From: an uncultured Alphaproteobacteria bacterium
GTDB lineage: Bacteria; Pseudomonadota; Alphaproteobacteria; RF32; CAG-239
Direction: 5' to 3'
Assembly (NCBI GenBank): GCA_944392235.1
Contig: CALXVZ010000010.1
Span: 1-39,614, forward strand
DNA: 39,614 nt
The notes under the pieces are model-generated. The model searched no databases. It worked only from the letters and a program-made list of their open reading frames with translations, and had not been told where the DNA came from. Position 1 is the first letter of the stretch, and each line of letters opens with the position of its first letter. Made by a program: the position numbers and the translations under genes. This document shows positions 8,079-15,903 of the stretch, piece after piece.

Positions 8079-10208
8079 CTACTTATTCCCACTTAAGCTT
8101 TTAACAGAACCTGAAAGAATATCTATAATTCCCTTGGTTGTGCTTTTAACAGCTCCTACACTATCATCAAAAATTTGACCAACATCGTCTGTTGTCTGAG
8201 TTACAACATTTTTGGGTTTAGGAAATCTATCTTCAAACCCCGTCCCCTTCAAAGCTGTATAACAAGGAGACCCATCATTTTCAAGCAACATCTGGCTACC
8301 TAAATATACAGGACCGGAAGTTGTAACACCCACAATAGTTTTAATAGCATTAGCGCTATCAACACGTATTTTGGGATTTTGAATTTTACCCGTCAGTTTT
8401 ACCAAAGATGATAAGACTTTAGCAATATTGGTATCAGTCAATTTACCTGCAAAAGGTTTAAAACTCAAATTGAGTTCATCTTTTTTCAAATTAACATCAC
8501 CCGTAGCTACAATAGTAAATTTATCCGCATTTATGGCAACGCCATCAGGAATTTGAGCTTTACCGTCTTTCAAATCTGCACGAACAACAGCACATCTTAA
8601 ATTCAAATCATCATTTCCTTTTGTTATACGCAAGGTATCCAATAATTGAGAAATAATATTTCCTTTAAGTAAGCCAATATTACCTATATGCAGCTGAGAT
8701 TGATCCATAATTGTAATAAAATGTCCATTCAATGTATCAACGACATCAGCAAAAGAATCCCCTTCACCAATAACATTAATATGAATATCAGTATCGCTAC
8801 CGCTACGAAAATCCAAAGCAGCTGAAATATCCCCTACAGCAACCAGAGCTTGTTTTAAATTCATTTTATTTACATCAGCTTTAAATAATATAGCTTTCTG
8901 AGAAGCATTAACATTAGCAGCAGCAGTTGCTTCACCACTAAATACAAAACCTTTAAGTAGTTTAACATTAGCCGTTCCAGTCATAACATCAACTTGGAAA
9001 GCTAAGTTTTTACCTAATTCAATATCAGTATTCATTAAAGAGCCAATATATATATCTGCTTTAGCATCTATACCATACAAAGCCTGATAAGGAATAGCCT
9101 CATTTGGCACCAAAGTTGTCGCCTTCGCCTGTTTAATCAAAGAAAATGCGGCCATTTTTTGTGTTTTTTTCATCAAAGAAGCTAAATCTATTTTATCACT
9201 GCTAAGATTAGCTCGAATTGTTGGAATTTTCGGAGTTAAATTAACAGATATAGTTCCTTTTATTTGATTACCTGCAAACATAAAGCTTTGAATATCTGTT
9301 TTTATTTTCTCTAAATTTCCTTCAACATTTGCATTAACAGACTCATTATAACCACTATTTTTACCTAAAAACTCTTGAGCAGACACATTTCCTTTAAAAC
9401 TAATATTTCCCCCTATTAAATCAAATAAAATCACATCGGTTGTTACAGGAATGCCCATAACATTAAAGTGTCCTTGCACAGGATATCCATCTACACTTTC
9501 TAACTTACTAAAACCGCCAGCAACTCCGGTTCCTTGGTATAATCCATCATTAACATTAAAATCAAAATTAATATTATCAAGTTCAGCCGCTGTTAATTTA
9601 AGATTATTAATTTTATAATTTTGAACCTTTTGTTCTTGATCTATATAGTTAATCTGAACATTATCTAAAAGAAGATTTCTAACAATCAATTCTGATAATA
9701 AAAACTCCTCACTCGAAACTTGAGCATTATTTGTTAAGGTATCATCAGCATATGCAGTTTTAATTAAACTCCAATTATTTTGAGAAAATTTTTTAGGTTC
9801 AGATGATTTAACATCAGAAAAATCCCAATTAGCTTTTCCTCCTGCATTTTGTTCTAAATTAACCACCGCATCATGCACTGTAAATGTATCTATTTCAATT
9901 TTTTTATGAAATAGTGGAAGTAGGGCAAACCCTAATTCAATAGATTGAGCAGAAACCATTTCTGAATTTTTAGCCCATTTAGCATTAGAAAAAGTAACAT
10001 TTTGCACTTCAACAACCGGATTAAACGATGGCTTCAATAGAATATTATCCATAGTCAATTGACGACCAGTTTTTTCATAAACAATTTTAATAATACTATT
10101 TTTATACGCATTAAAATCAATCTGTGTTAAAAGAATATAGCCAGCAGCAACAACCAACACACAAATAGAAAAAATTGAAATAAAAATAAATTTTAAAAGC
10201 TTTTTCAT
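8079..10208 (-). CDS. AsmA-family envelope protein
   Basis: Large protein (709 residues) anchored by an N-terminal transmembrane helix (about residues 6-28) with the rest in the periplasm. The start of the soluble part (IVYEKTGRQLTMDNILLKPSFNP) is the AsmA N-terminal pattern. The C-terminal third carries the AsmA_2-like block around residues 440-640 (for example DLNLRCAVVRADLKDGKA). AsmA-like proteins belong to the bridge-like group proposed to carry phospholipid between the membranes; the substrate of this one is unknown. GGGGAG precedes the start. It lies six bases after rluC and is probably in the same transcript. Confidence 0.88.
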   Translation of the reverse strand: MKKLLKFIFISIFSICVLVVAAGYILLTQIDFNAYKNSIIKIVYEKTGRQLTMDNILLKPSFNPVVEVQNVTFSNAKWAKNSEMVSAQSIELGFALLPLFHKKIEIDTFTVHDAVVNLEQNAGGKANWDFSDVKSSEPKKFSQNNWSLIKTAYADDTLTNNAQVSSEEFLLSELIVRNLLLDNVQINYIDQEQKVQNYKINNLKLTAAELDNINFDFNVNDGLYQGTGVAGGFSKLESVDGYPVQGHFNVMGIPVTTDVILFDLIGGNISFKGNVSAQEFLGKNSGYNESVNANVEGNLEKIKTDIQSFMFAGNQIKGTISVNLTPKIPTIRANLSSDKIDLASLMKKTQKMAAFSLIKQAKATTLVPNEAIPYQALYGIDAKADIYIGSLMNTDIELGKNLAFQVDVMTGTANVKLLKGFVFSGEATAAANVNASQKAILFKADVNKMNLKQALVAVGDISAALDFRSGSDTDIHINVIGEGDSFADVVDTLNGHFITIMDQSQLHIGNIGLLKGNIISQLLDTLRITKGNDDLNLRCAVVRADLKDGKAQIPDGVAINADKFTIVATGDVNLKKDELNLSFKPFAGKLTDTNIAKVLSSLVKLTGKIQNPKIRVDSANAIKTIVGVTTSGPVYLGSQMLLENDGSPCYTALKGTGFEDRFPKPKNVVTQTTDDVGQIFDDSVGAVKSTTKGIIDILSGSVKSLSGNK

Positions 10209-10214
10209 TTCTCT

Positions 10215-11144
10215 TTACTCCCCAAGATTTAATCCGAGTAATTTCAAACTTTCTTTAAAATAATCAGGCAACTTTGCTTTTACAACCATTTTTTTACCAT
10301 ACACAGAAGATAAATCAATTTTATACGCATGCAAATGCAATTTATTAGCTAACAATTTATTTTTATCACGTTCTGAGCCAAAATACTTATCATCACCACA
10401 AATTGGAGTTCCTAAATATTCTAAATGCGCACGAATTTGGTGCGTTCTACCTGTTAAAGGAGCCGCAGCAACCAAAGCATATTTATCACCAACGCTATCA
10501 ATTACTTCATATTCTGTAACAGCAGGCTTTCCACCTTCTACAACCTGAACACGTCCATCCATTTTCTCTAAAGGAGCTTTAATTTCTCCAAATTCTTTTT
10601 CTGGAGTTCCTCTAGTAAGAGCCAAATAAGTTTTCTGCAGAGTATGCTCTCTAAAAGCTTTTGTTAAAACATCAGCCAATTTTCGAGTTCTGGCCAAAAC
10701 TAAAATACCACTAGTATCTTTATCAATACGATGAACTAATTTAGGTTTTTCATCATAACCAAATTTAAGAGCTTCAAGCATTCCATCAACATGACGGCTT
10801 GTATTTGTTCCCCCTTGAACAGCTAAACCAGAAGGTTTATTTAAGACAATAATTTTATCATCTTTATAAATAACAAGTTTTTCAATAAACTCAGCATCTT
10901 TAAAAGAAACATCCTGATGTTGAACCACTTTTTTCTCATTATCCAAAGGAGGAATACGTATATCTTGCCCTACAGAAAGACGAGTATTAGCCTCTGCTTT
11001 TATCCCATCAACTTTAATTTGCTTCGTTCTAAGCAGTTTTTGCAAACGCCCCAATGTTAACCCTGGGTAGTATTTCAAAAACCAACGATTAAGACGCATT
11101 CCATCGTCACATTCTTTTACTTTTACAATTTCAACACCAGACAT
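10215..11144 (-). CDS. rluC: RluC/RluD-family 23S rRNA pseudouridine synthase
   Basis: Converts uridine to pseudouridine in 23S rRNA. An S4 RNA-binding domain occupies about residues 15-50 (RLNRWFLKYYPGL, then LQKLLRTKQIKVDG). The catalytic domain follows with HRIDKDTSGILVLAR, which holds the nucleophilic Asp. Start 11144 is chosen because AAAGGA lies six bases upstream; an in-frame start at 11180 lacks one. The product is 309 residues. RluC versus RluD specificity cannot be decided here. It is the first large gene of the asmA-atp12-acyP unit and lies behind an unusual leader (11156-11424). Confidence 0.9.
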   Translation of the reverse strand: MSGVEIVKVKECDDGMRLNRWFLKYYPGLTLGRLQKLLRTKQIKVDGIKAEANTRLSVGQDIRIPPLDNEKKVVQHQDVSFKDAEFIEKLVIYKDDKIIVLNKPSGLAVQGGTNTSRHVDGMLEALKFGYDEKPKLVHRIDKDTSGILVLARTRKLADVLTKAFREHTLQKTYLALTRGTPEKEFGEIKAPLEKMDGRVQVVEGGKPAVTEYEVIDSVGDKYALVAAAPLTGRTHQIRAHLEYLGTPICGDDKYFGSERDKNKLLANKLHLHAYKIDLSSVYGKKMVVKAKLPDYFKESLKLLGLNLGE

Positions 11145-11155
11145 AAGCCTTCCTT

Positions 11156-11308
11156 TCATAAATTTTGGAAAGTGTAGCAAAAAGGCTTAAAAAAAACAAG
11201 CAAATAAAAAAGCCTCAACACTAGGTTGAAGCTCAAAACATTACAATTTAGGTGGACGATATGCCCGATAACAAACTTATTTCTGAATTTGTAGATTATT
11301 TGTGACAT
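11156..11308 (-). CDS. Possible 50-codon leader ORF before rluC
   Basis: Starts with MSQIIYKFRNKFVIGHIV and ends in a hydrophobic, aromatic-rich stretch. A near-ideal AAAGGAG site lies six bases before the ATG. The frame runs through an intrinsic-terminator hairpin (11205-11233), and its TGA is 11 bases before the rluC start, immediately ahead of the rluC ribosome binding site. That layout would suit a leader peptide whose translation opens the terminator and couples to rluC, but the peptide has no recognisable family. It could instead be a chance frame in a short untranslated RNA. Confidence 0.35.
   Translation of the reverse strand: MSQIIYKFRNKFVIGHIVHLNCNVLSFNLVLRLFYLLVFFKPFCYTFQNL
11205..11233 (-). 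terminator. Intrinsic terminator / attenuator upstream of rluC
   Basis: On the minus strand AGCTTCAAC pairs with GTTGAGGCT (nine pairs, one wobble, five-base loop), followed by six T residues. It lies between the promoter at 11390-11419 and rluC, so it must be read through, or it ends a short separate RNA. Confidence 0.7.
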
Positions 11309-11323
11309 ATCATTCTCCTTTCA

Positions 11324-11386
11324 CACCAAAACAAAATCTTATCCGCTCTGATGAAAAAGTGAACTATAGAGGCCTAAATTTTGGTG
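11324..11386 (-). ncRNA. Structured 5' leader RNA, unknown class
   Basis: On the minus strand an eight-pair outer stem, CACCAAAA with TTTTGGTG (11379-11386 with 11324-11331), encloses an inner stem CCTCT with AGAG-C-GG (368-372 with 343-349 of the 11 kb block, one bulged base). The closing stem ends just before the AAAGGAG ribosome site of the small ORF. The arrangement suggests a cis-acting RNA that controls access to that site. I do not recognise it as a known riboswitch class. Confidence 0.4.
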
Positions 11387-11389
11387 ATT

Positions 11390-11424
11390 TATATATGAAG
11401 TTAAAACGAATCGACTCAACTTCA
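11390..11424 (-). promoter_or_regulatory. Promoter of rluC leader with overlapping inverted repeat
   Basis: On the minus strand TTGAGT, 18 bases, TATATA. The spacer and -35 region are bracketed by TGAAGTT (11396-11402) and AACTTCA (11418-11424), a seven-base inverted repeat placed where an operator could act. Confidence 0.45.
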
Positions 11425-11547
11425 AATATAATATATTATAACATATTCTAATATAAATTGTAAGTTAAAACTGGTAGAAATCAAGGAAAATCAATAAATT
11501 AAATAATAATTTTGACATATAAACCAAGTTTATTTTAGGAGTAAAAA

Positions 11548-11769
11548 ATGAATGAATTAACGACAATTCGAAAAATATTGGAGCGTCTTAAAAAATACAT
11601 CACAAAAAAGAGAGGTTACATCTGTCAATACTGTGGTCATAAAACTTTCAGCCAAATGGGGGTAAGTGCGCACAATCCAAATCCAGACACCAACACTACA
11701 TCGCTGCAGGACATTGATAGGAAACCTTTTAAGACAAAAGCTCCAACAAGAAAAGATTATGTAAATTGA
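11548..11769 (+). CDS. Small CxxC protein, unknown function
   Basis: A 73-residue basic protein. YICQYCGHKTF at about 24-34 is a single zinc-knuckle-like CxxC. This opening resembles small bacterial proteins of the pattern YxCQYCG...C-x2-HP, but the second metal-binding pair is not evident: only His42 in SAHNPNPD follows. It may be a decayed or variant zinc ribbon. The ribosome site AGGAG lies seven bases before the ATG, which supports real expression. No operon partner is seen, and it converges on the bL12-like gene across a large palindromic terminator. Confidence 0.6.
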   Translation: MNELTTIRKILERLKKYITKKRGYICQYCGHKTFSQMGVSAHNPNPDTNTTSLQDIDRKPFKTKAPTRKDYVN

Positions 11770-11829
11770 TGATTCATAAATTCAACCTCCATATTGGAGC
11801 ATATACCTAAAGAAAATACACTAAATAAA

Positions 11830-11861
11830 GTAAAGAGCTCTTTAATTAAAGAGCTCTTTAC
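11830..11861. terminator. Perfect 32-base palindrome, bidirectional terminator
   Basis: GTAAAGAGCTCTTT, AATT, AAAGAGCTCTTTAC forms a 14-pair stem between two converging small genes. Each arm also contains self-complementary AAAGAGCTCTTT, so two smaller hairpins are an alternative fold. Confidence 0.7.
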
Positions 11862-11893
11862 CAAAACACTAAATAATACACTTTCAAAACAGG

Positions 11894-12097
11894 TTATTTC
11901 CGCCTTTTTTTAGCTTCACGCTCTAATCTACGGCGAACCTGACGAGAAACAGGTTTCTCAATAGCACCTAAACTTTCTAACGTTTCTCCCTGTTTAGGCT
12001 GAATACCATATTCTTCTTTCAAAATTTCAGCCAAACCTTGCACTTCTTTGCATCGAAGACTAACAAGTTCCTCGGCAATTGTTTTCAAATCACTCAT
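11894..12097 (-). CDS. Stand-alone bL12 (L7/L12) N-terminal-domain protein with basic tail
   Basis: Residues 1-34 ([32 protein letters not shown]) read as the N-terminal dimerisation and L10-binding domain of ribosomal protein bL12. The detail ([21 protein letters not shown]) is closer to what I recall of Bacteroidota bL12 than of the alphaproteobacterial form. The C-terminal domain that recruits translation GTPases is missing. Instead, a short linker (35-49) leads to a strongly basic tail, [17 protein letters not shown], at 51-67. It is therefore not the normal ribosomal protein. By family logic it could occupy the L10 stalk or pair with bL12, but that is inference. No clear ribosome binding site is seen before the ATG. 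It has its own promoter and lies 89 bases downstream of rarA. Confidence 0.75.
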   Translation of the reverse strand: MSDLKTIAEELVSLRCKEVQGLAEILKEEYGIQPKQGETLESLGAIEKPVSRQVRRRLEREAKKRRK

Positions 12098-12134
12098 AAC
12101 AATTAAATTTTAAAATAATTTCTTAGCAAAGACA

Positions 12135-12163
12135 TTGTTATCTCTAATTTAGAAAAAAGTCAA
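12135..12163 (-). promoter_or_regulatory. Promoter of the bL12-like gene
   Basis: On the minus strand TTGACT, 17 bases, TAACAA, 37 bases ahead of the start. This suggests expression independent of rarA. Confidence 0.55.
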
Positions 12164-12186
12164 ACAAGAACAAATAGACTAAATAC

Positions 12187-13509
12187 CTATTTTTTATTTA
12201 CTTTAGCCCGCTCACGCTGTTTTTCTGCTCGAAGTCTATCAAAATATTCTATTCTTTTTTTAATTTCGCGTTCAAATCCTCGGTCAACCGGATTATAAAA
12301 GCGTCTACGTCCCATTTCTTCAGGAAAATAATTCTGACCGGAAAAACCATCTTCCAAATCAGGATCATAAACATACCCTTCGTGATATCCAAGTTCTTTC
12401 ATCAATTTTGTAGGCGCATTTAGGATATGTTTAGGTGGCATAAGTGAACCAGTTTGACGAGCTGCATCAAAAGCACTATGCATAGCTTTATAAACAGCCG
12501 CAGATTTAGGAGCTGTTGCTAGATAAGTAGTTAATTGCATTACTGCTAAATCTCCTTCAGGAGAACCTAAGCGCTCATAAACTTCAGCACAAGCAATAGC
12601 TTGTGTAACAGCATTTGGATCAGCTAAAGAAACATCTTCAACAGCAAAGCGAATAAGTCTTCTCAAAATATAACGAGGATCCTCACCTGAAACTATCATT
12701 CGACTAACCCAATACAGAGCCGCATCAACATCAGAACCTCGCAAAGATTTATGAACAGCAGAAATAAGATTATAATGCCCATCACGCCCTTTATCATAGA
12801 TTGGAGCCCGTGAACGAATAATCTTCATTAACTTATTTTTATCAAAAATTTCCCCAGGTTTCGCATAAGCCCAAACACTTTCTGCTAAATTAAGGATATA
12901 ACGACCATCGCCATCAGCAACACTCTTCATAAATTCACGAGCTTCCTCCTCAAGAGGAAGTTTCATTCCCTCTTCTTTCTCAGCTCGTTGCAAAAGTTCT
13001 TCAAAATTTTCAGGAGTTAAACGATTAAGCACAAAGACCTGACAACGAGATAATAAAGCAGCATTAAGTTCAAATGACGGATTCTCCGTTGTAGCTCCCA
13101 CCAAAATAACAGTGCCGTCCTCTACATATGGCAAAAAACCATCTTGCTGAGACTTATTAAATCTATGAATTTCATCAACAAAGAGTAGTGTCCCTTTTCC
13201 CTGAGTAACTCTACGCTCCTTAGCATATTGAAAAACTCTTTTTAAATCTGTGACACCGGAAAAAACTGCAGAAATCTGTTCAAAATAAAGATTTGTATGT
13301 TCCGCAATAAGCCTAGCAATAGTCGTTTTACCACAGCCGGGAGGTCCCCAAAGAATAAAAGAAGAAACACGACCAGTAAAAAGCATTCTCCCTAAAGGAG
13401 AATCTTGACCTAAAACTTGTTCTTGTCCCACAACATCTTCCAATTTTCTGGGACGCAACCGATCTGCTAATGGTCTTTTTATACGACTAGAAAAAAGAGT
13501 TTCTTCCAT
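12187..13509 (-). CDS. rarA: Replication-associated recombination protein A (RarA/MgsA)
   Basis: AAA+ ATPase of the clamp-loader group acting at stalled replication forks. Walker A is GPPGCGKT at 55-62, Walker B is FVDEIHRF at about 110-117, sensor 1 is in GATTENPSF, and the C-terminal tetramerisation region includes LPPKHILNAPTKLMKELGY-type sequence (SLMPPKHILNAP here). At 440 residues it is full length. The ATG lacks a strong ribosome site. The 13510-13696 gap between it and the divergent helicase-like gene holds regulatory DNA only. Confidence 0.95.
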   Translation of the reverse strand: MEETLFSSRIKRPLADRLRPRKLEDVVGQEQVLGQDSPLGRMLFTGRVSSFILWGPPGCGKTTIARLIAEHTNLYFEQISAVFSGVTDLKRVFQYAKERRVTQGKGTLLFVDEIHRFNKSQQDGFLPYVEDGTVILVGATTENPSFELNAALLSRCQVFVLNRLTPENFEELLQRAEKEEGMKLPLEEEAREFMKSVADGDGRYILNLAESVWAYAKPGEIFDKNKLMKIIRSRAPIYDKGRDGHYNLISAVHKSLRGSDVDAALYWVSRMIVSGEDPRYILRRLIRFAVEDVSLADPNAVTQAIACAEVYERLGSPEGDLAVMQLTTYLATAPKSAAVYKAMHSAFDAARQTGSLMPPKHILNAPTKLMKELGYHEGYVYDPDLEDGFSGQNYFPEEMGRRRFYNPVDRGFEREIKKRIEYFDRLRAEKQRERAKVNKK

Positions 13510-13634
13510 TTTTTAACAACCAATATTAAAACTTTCTCATGCATAACACAAAAATTCTAAAAAAGCTATTTTTTTAAATATAAAAATACAAATTAAAAAC
13601 ATTCTGAAATTTTACACGCGAATGAACATAGCTC

Positions 13635-13662
13635 TTGACACAAGCATACAAAGTTATAGTAT
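13635..13662 (+). promoter_or_regulatory. Promoter of the half DEAD-box gene
   Basis: TTGACA, 16 bases, TAGTAT, 34 bases ahead of the ATG. Confidence 0.55.
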
Positions 13663-13696
13663 TCAAGAAATTAAATACGATAAATAGGAAAAAAAT

Positions 13697-14509
13697 ATGA
13701 GTTTTAAAGATTTAGGCTTAAGTGAAAAAACCATACACGCTATTGAAGATTTAGGATACAAAGAACCTACAACAGTCCAAAAAGATGTCATTCCCTCTAT
13801 TTTAACAGGAAAAGATATATTTACGATAGCCCCTTCAGCTTGCGGAAAAACTTGCTCATATATTTTTCCGTTAATTGACATTATCTCAAAAAACGAAGGC
13901 CAAAACATCTTAGTTATTGCCGCAGACAACAAAGAAGCTGTCAGCATTTCAGATAAATTTGCGATTTTTAATAAATATCATGAAATAAATGAAGAGAATG
14001 AAAATTCCGAAGCGAATGTAATTATTGCATCTCCTGATTTACTACTAGAAAATATTAATGAAAACAATTTAGATTTATCAAATATCAATATTCTTGTTGT
14101 TGATGATATAAATTCAATAAAGAAAAAACGCCAATTAAACAATTTAGATAAGATATTAGCACTTTTACCAATCAATAAACAAAATATCGTATTTACAACA
14201 AGACGCTCTAAAGAAACACAAGATACATTAAATAAAATATTAAAGACGCCTGCAGAGATAAAAGTAGATAAGAAACAAGAAAATATAGCCTCTGTAGAAC
14301 CAACGTTACCCAAAGAAACAAAAGATAACAAATACGAAGAAAAAAACACTAAAGAAGAAAGAGGAAATTATCCCAACACAAAACAAGATTTAAAACCTCC
14401 CTTATTAGATAAAAAAGCTTTAGATTTATCAAAACGTTATAAAGTCTTTGGAAAAAGAGCTCCAACATTTCTGTTAGCTAATACACAATTAGCAGAAGAA
14501 ACAGACTAA
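13697..14509 (+). CDS. Degenerate single-domain DEAD-box-like protein
   Basis: Residues 1-185 follow the first RecA-like domain of DEAD-box RNA helicases: a Q-motif (FKDLGLSEKTIHAIEDLGYKEPT, then TVQ, 3-28), Walker A as PSACGKT (46-52), a motif Ib-like ASPDLLL, and DDIN at 136-139 where DEAD is expected. Motif III reads TTR instead of SAT. There is no second RecA domain: after about 190 the chain becomes Lys/Glu/Asn-rich and ends RYKVFGKRAPTFLLANTQLAEETD. The frame is open and continuous, so this looks like a real shortened protein and not a frameshift. Loss of domain 2 and of the catalytic Glu argues against helicase activity; an RNA-binding or partner role is inference. It has its own promoter and AGGA ribosome site. 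Confidence 0.8.
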   Translation: MSFKDLGLSEKTIHAIEDLGYKEPTTVQKDVIPSILTGKDIFTIAPSACGKTCSYIFPLIDIISKNEGQNILVIAADNKEAVSISDKFAIFNKYHEINEENENSEANVIIASPDLLLENINENNLDLSNINILVVDDINSIKKKRQLNNLDKILALLPINKQNIVFTTRRSKETQDTLNKILKTPAEIKVDKKQENIASVEPTLPKETKDNKYEEKNTKEERGNYPNTKQDLKPPLLDKKALDLSKRYKVFGKRAPTFLLANTQLAEETD

Positions 14510-14520
14510 TAAAAAAAAGC

Positions 14521-14549
14521 TTGCACTATTTCTCATAAGATTTTATAGA
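14521..14549 (+). promoter_or_regulatory. Promoter of yebC-ruvC
   Basis: TTGCAC, 17 bases, TATAGA, 43 bases ahead of the yebC start. Confidence 0.6.
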
Positions 14550-14592
14550 AAAAACAACAATAAACATTAACTTTTATATATGGAGATGCTAA

Positions 14593-15348
14593 ATGTCAGG
14601 ACACTCCCAATTTAAGAACATCATGTACCGTAAAGGAGCACAAGATGCAAAAAAAGCAAGAGTATTTGCAAAACTTGCTAGAGAAATTACCGTTGCAGCT
14701 AAAAGTGGCTTACCAGAACCAGATAAAAACCCGCGTTTAAGATTAGCTATTCAAGCCGCAAGAGCAGAAAGTATGCCAAAAGACAACATTGAACGAGCTA
14801 TTGCTAAAGCAACTCAAGTTGCCGGCGGAGCAGATTTTACAACAATGCGTTACGAAGGTTTTTCACCAAATAAAGTTGCCGTAATTGTTGAAGCATTAAC
14901 AGATAACAAAAACCGCACAGCAAGCAACGTTCGCTCAATTTTCGGTAAACGTGGTGGTGCTATGGGTGAAACAGGTTCTGTATCTTTCAACTTTGAGCGT
15001 ATCGGTTATATTGAATATCCGGCAAGCGTTGCAGATGCAGATAAAATGTTTGAAGAAGCATTGGAAGCAGGTGCAAACGATGTTGTATCCGATGAAGAAA
15101 TCCATGCTATCGAAACATTACCAGAAGATTTATCTGCCGTAACAGACGCATTGGAAAAGAAATTCGGAACACCGTCAGCTTCTCGTTTGGATTGGAAACC
15201 AACTGTTAAGACAGAAATTACCGATTTGGAAACAGCTAAGAAATTCTTAGAATTTGTTGACGCTTTAGAAGATGATGAAGACGTTCAACACGTTTACCAC
15301 AACGCAGAAATTGCAGAAGAAATTATGGCTCAATTGGAGGCTGAATAA
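14593..15348 (+). CDS. yebC: YebC/PmpR-family protein (TACO1-like)
   Basis: Family of conserved cytosolic proteins annotated as transcriptional regulators; the mitochondrial member TACO1 and some bacterial members aid translation of stalling sequences. The N-terminus MSGHSQFKNIMYRKGAQDAK is close to the family's MAGHSKWxNIxHRKxxxD, although Trp-Ala and His are replaced by Phe-Lys and Tyr. MPKDNIERAI is intact. The length of 251 is usual. TGGAG lies eight bases upstream. The stop overlaps the ruvC ATG by one base (TAATG), so the two are coupled, as in many alphaproteobacteria. Confidence 0.94.
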   Translation: MSGHSQFKNIMYRKGAQDAKKARVFAKLAREITVAAKSGLPEPDKNPRLRLAIQAARAESMPKDNIERAIAKATQVAGGADFTTMRYEGFSPNKVAVIVEALTDNKNRTASNVRSIFGKRGGAMGETGSVSFNFERIGYIEYPASVADADKMFEEALEAGANDVVSDEEIHAIETLPEDLSAVTDALEKKFGTPSASRLDWKPTVKTEITDLETAKKFLEFVDALEDDEDVQHVYHNAEIAEEIMAQLEAE

Positions 15349-15836
15349 TGCGTGTTTTGGGTTTAGACCCGAGCATATCCTCTACCGGTTGGGGAATAAT
15401 TGATATAAACGGAAACCGTCTGTCCTATGTGGCAGACGGTTTTATTCCGACTTCAGCAAAAGCAAATCTCTCTACAAGATTGCATACAATTTATACAGAG
15501 CTCCAAAAAGTAATAGAATTATACAAACCCGACGAAGCATCAATAGAAATAACATTTTTGAACACCAACCCGGAAACCTCTTTAAAATTAAGTATGGCGA
15601 GAGGTGTCGTTTTTTTAATGCCGGCACTTTATAATATTCCTTTGTTTGAATATGAACCAAACAAAATCAAAAAAGCGCTGACCGGAGTCGGAAAAGCAGA
15701 TAAAAACCAAGTTGAAACAATGGTAAAAATTCTTCTCCCCGGTTGCCAACCTAAAAACAATGATTCTTCTGACGCTTTAGCGATTGCAATAACCCATTGC
15801 AATTTACGTAATTCATACAAAGACCAAGCGGTATAA
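15348..15836 (+). CDS. ruvC: Crossover junction endodeoxyribonuclease RuvC
   Basis: Holliday-junction resolvase working with RuvAB. The four acidic catalytic residues are in place: Asp7 in GLDPS, Glu67 in SIEITF, Asp139 and Asp142 in NDSSDALAIA. The family's usual EExF is EITF here and the HxxDA His is Asn, modest departures. It is 162 residues, normal length. Coupled to yebC. ruvA normally follows directly; here it is about 5.3 kb downstream beyond a block of minus-strand genes. Confidence 0.94.
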   Translation: MRVLGLDPSISSTGWGIIDINGNRLSYVADGFIPTSAKANLSTRLHTIYTELQKVIELYKPDEASIEITFLNTNPETSLKLSMARGVVFLMPALYNIPLFEYEPNKIKKALTGVGKADKNQVETMVKILLPGCQPKNNDSSDALAIAITHCNLRNSYKDQAV

Positions 15837-15850
15837 CAAAACATCTAAGC

Positions 15851-15878
15851 AAAAAAGCTCTCTCGATTAAGAGAAAGC
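15851..15878 (-). terminator. Terminator of the cyclophilin gene
   Basis: On the minus strand GCTTTCTC pairs with GAGAGAGC (one wobble) and is followed by six T residues. Confidence 0.7.
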
Positions 15879-15903
15879 CTATAAAAAATCATTAATTTCA
15901 ATT

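Noticed and set aside
11830-11861. Perfect palindrome as a possible element end or operator
   Set aside because: It lies between the stops of two converging genes, where a bidirectional terminator is the simpler explanation.
14951-15142. 63-codon frame inside yebC
   Set aside because: Shadow of yebC in another frame, with no family resemblance or ribosome site.
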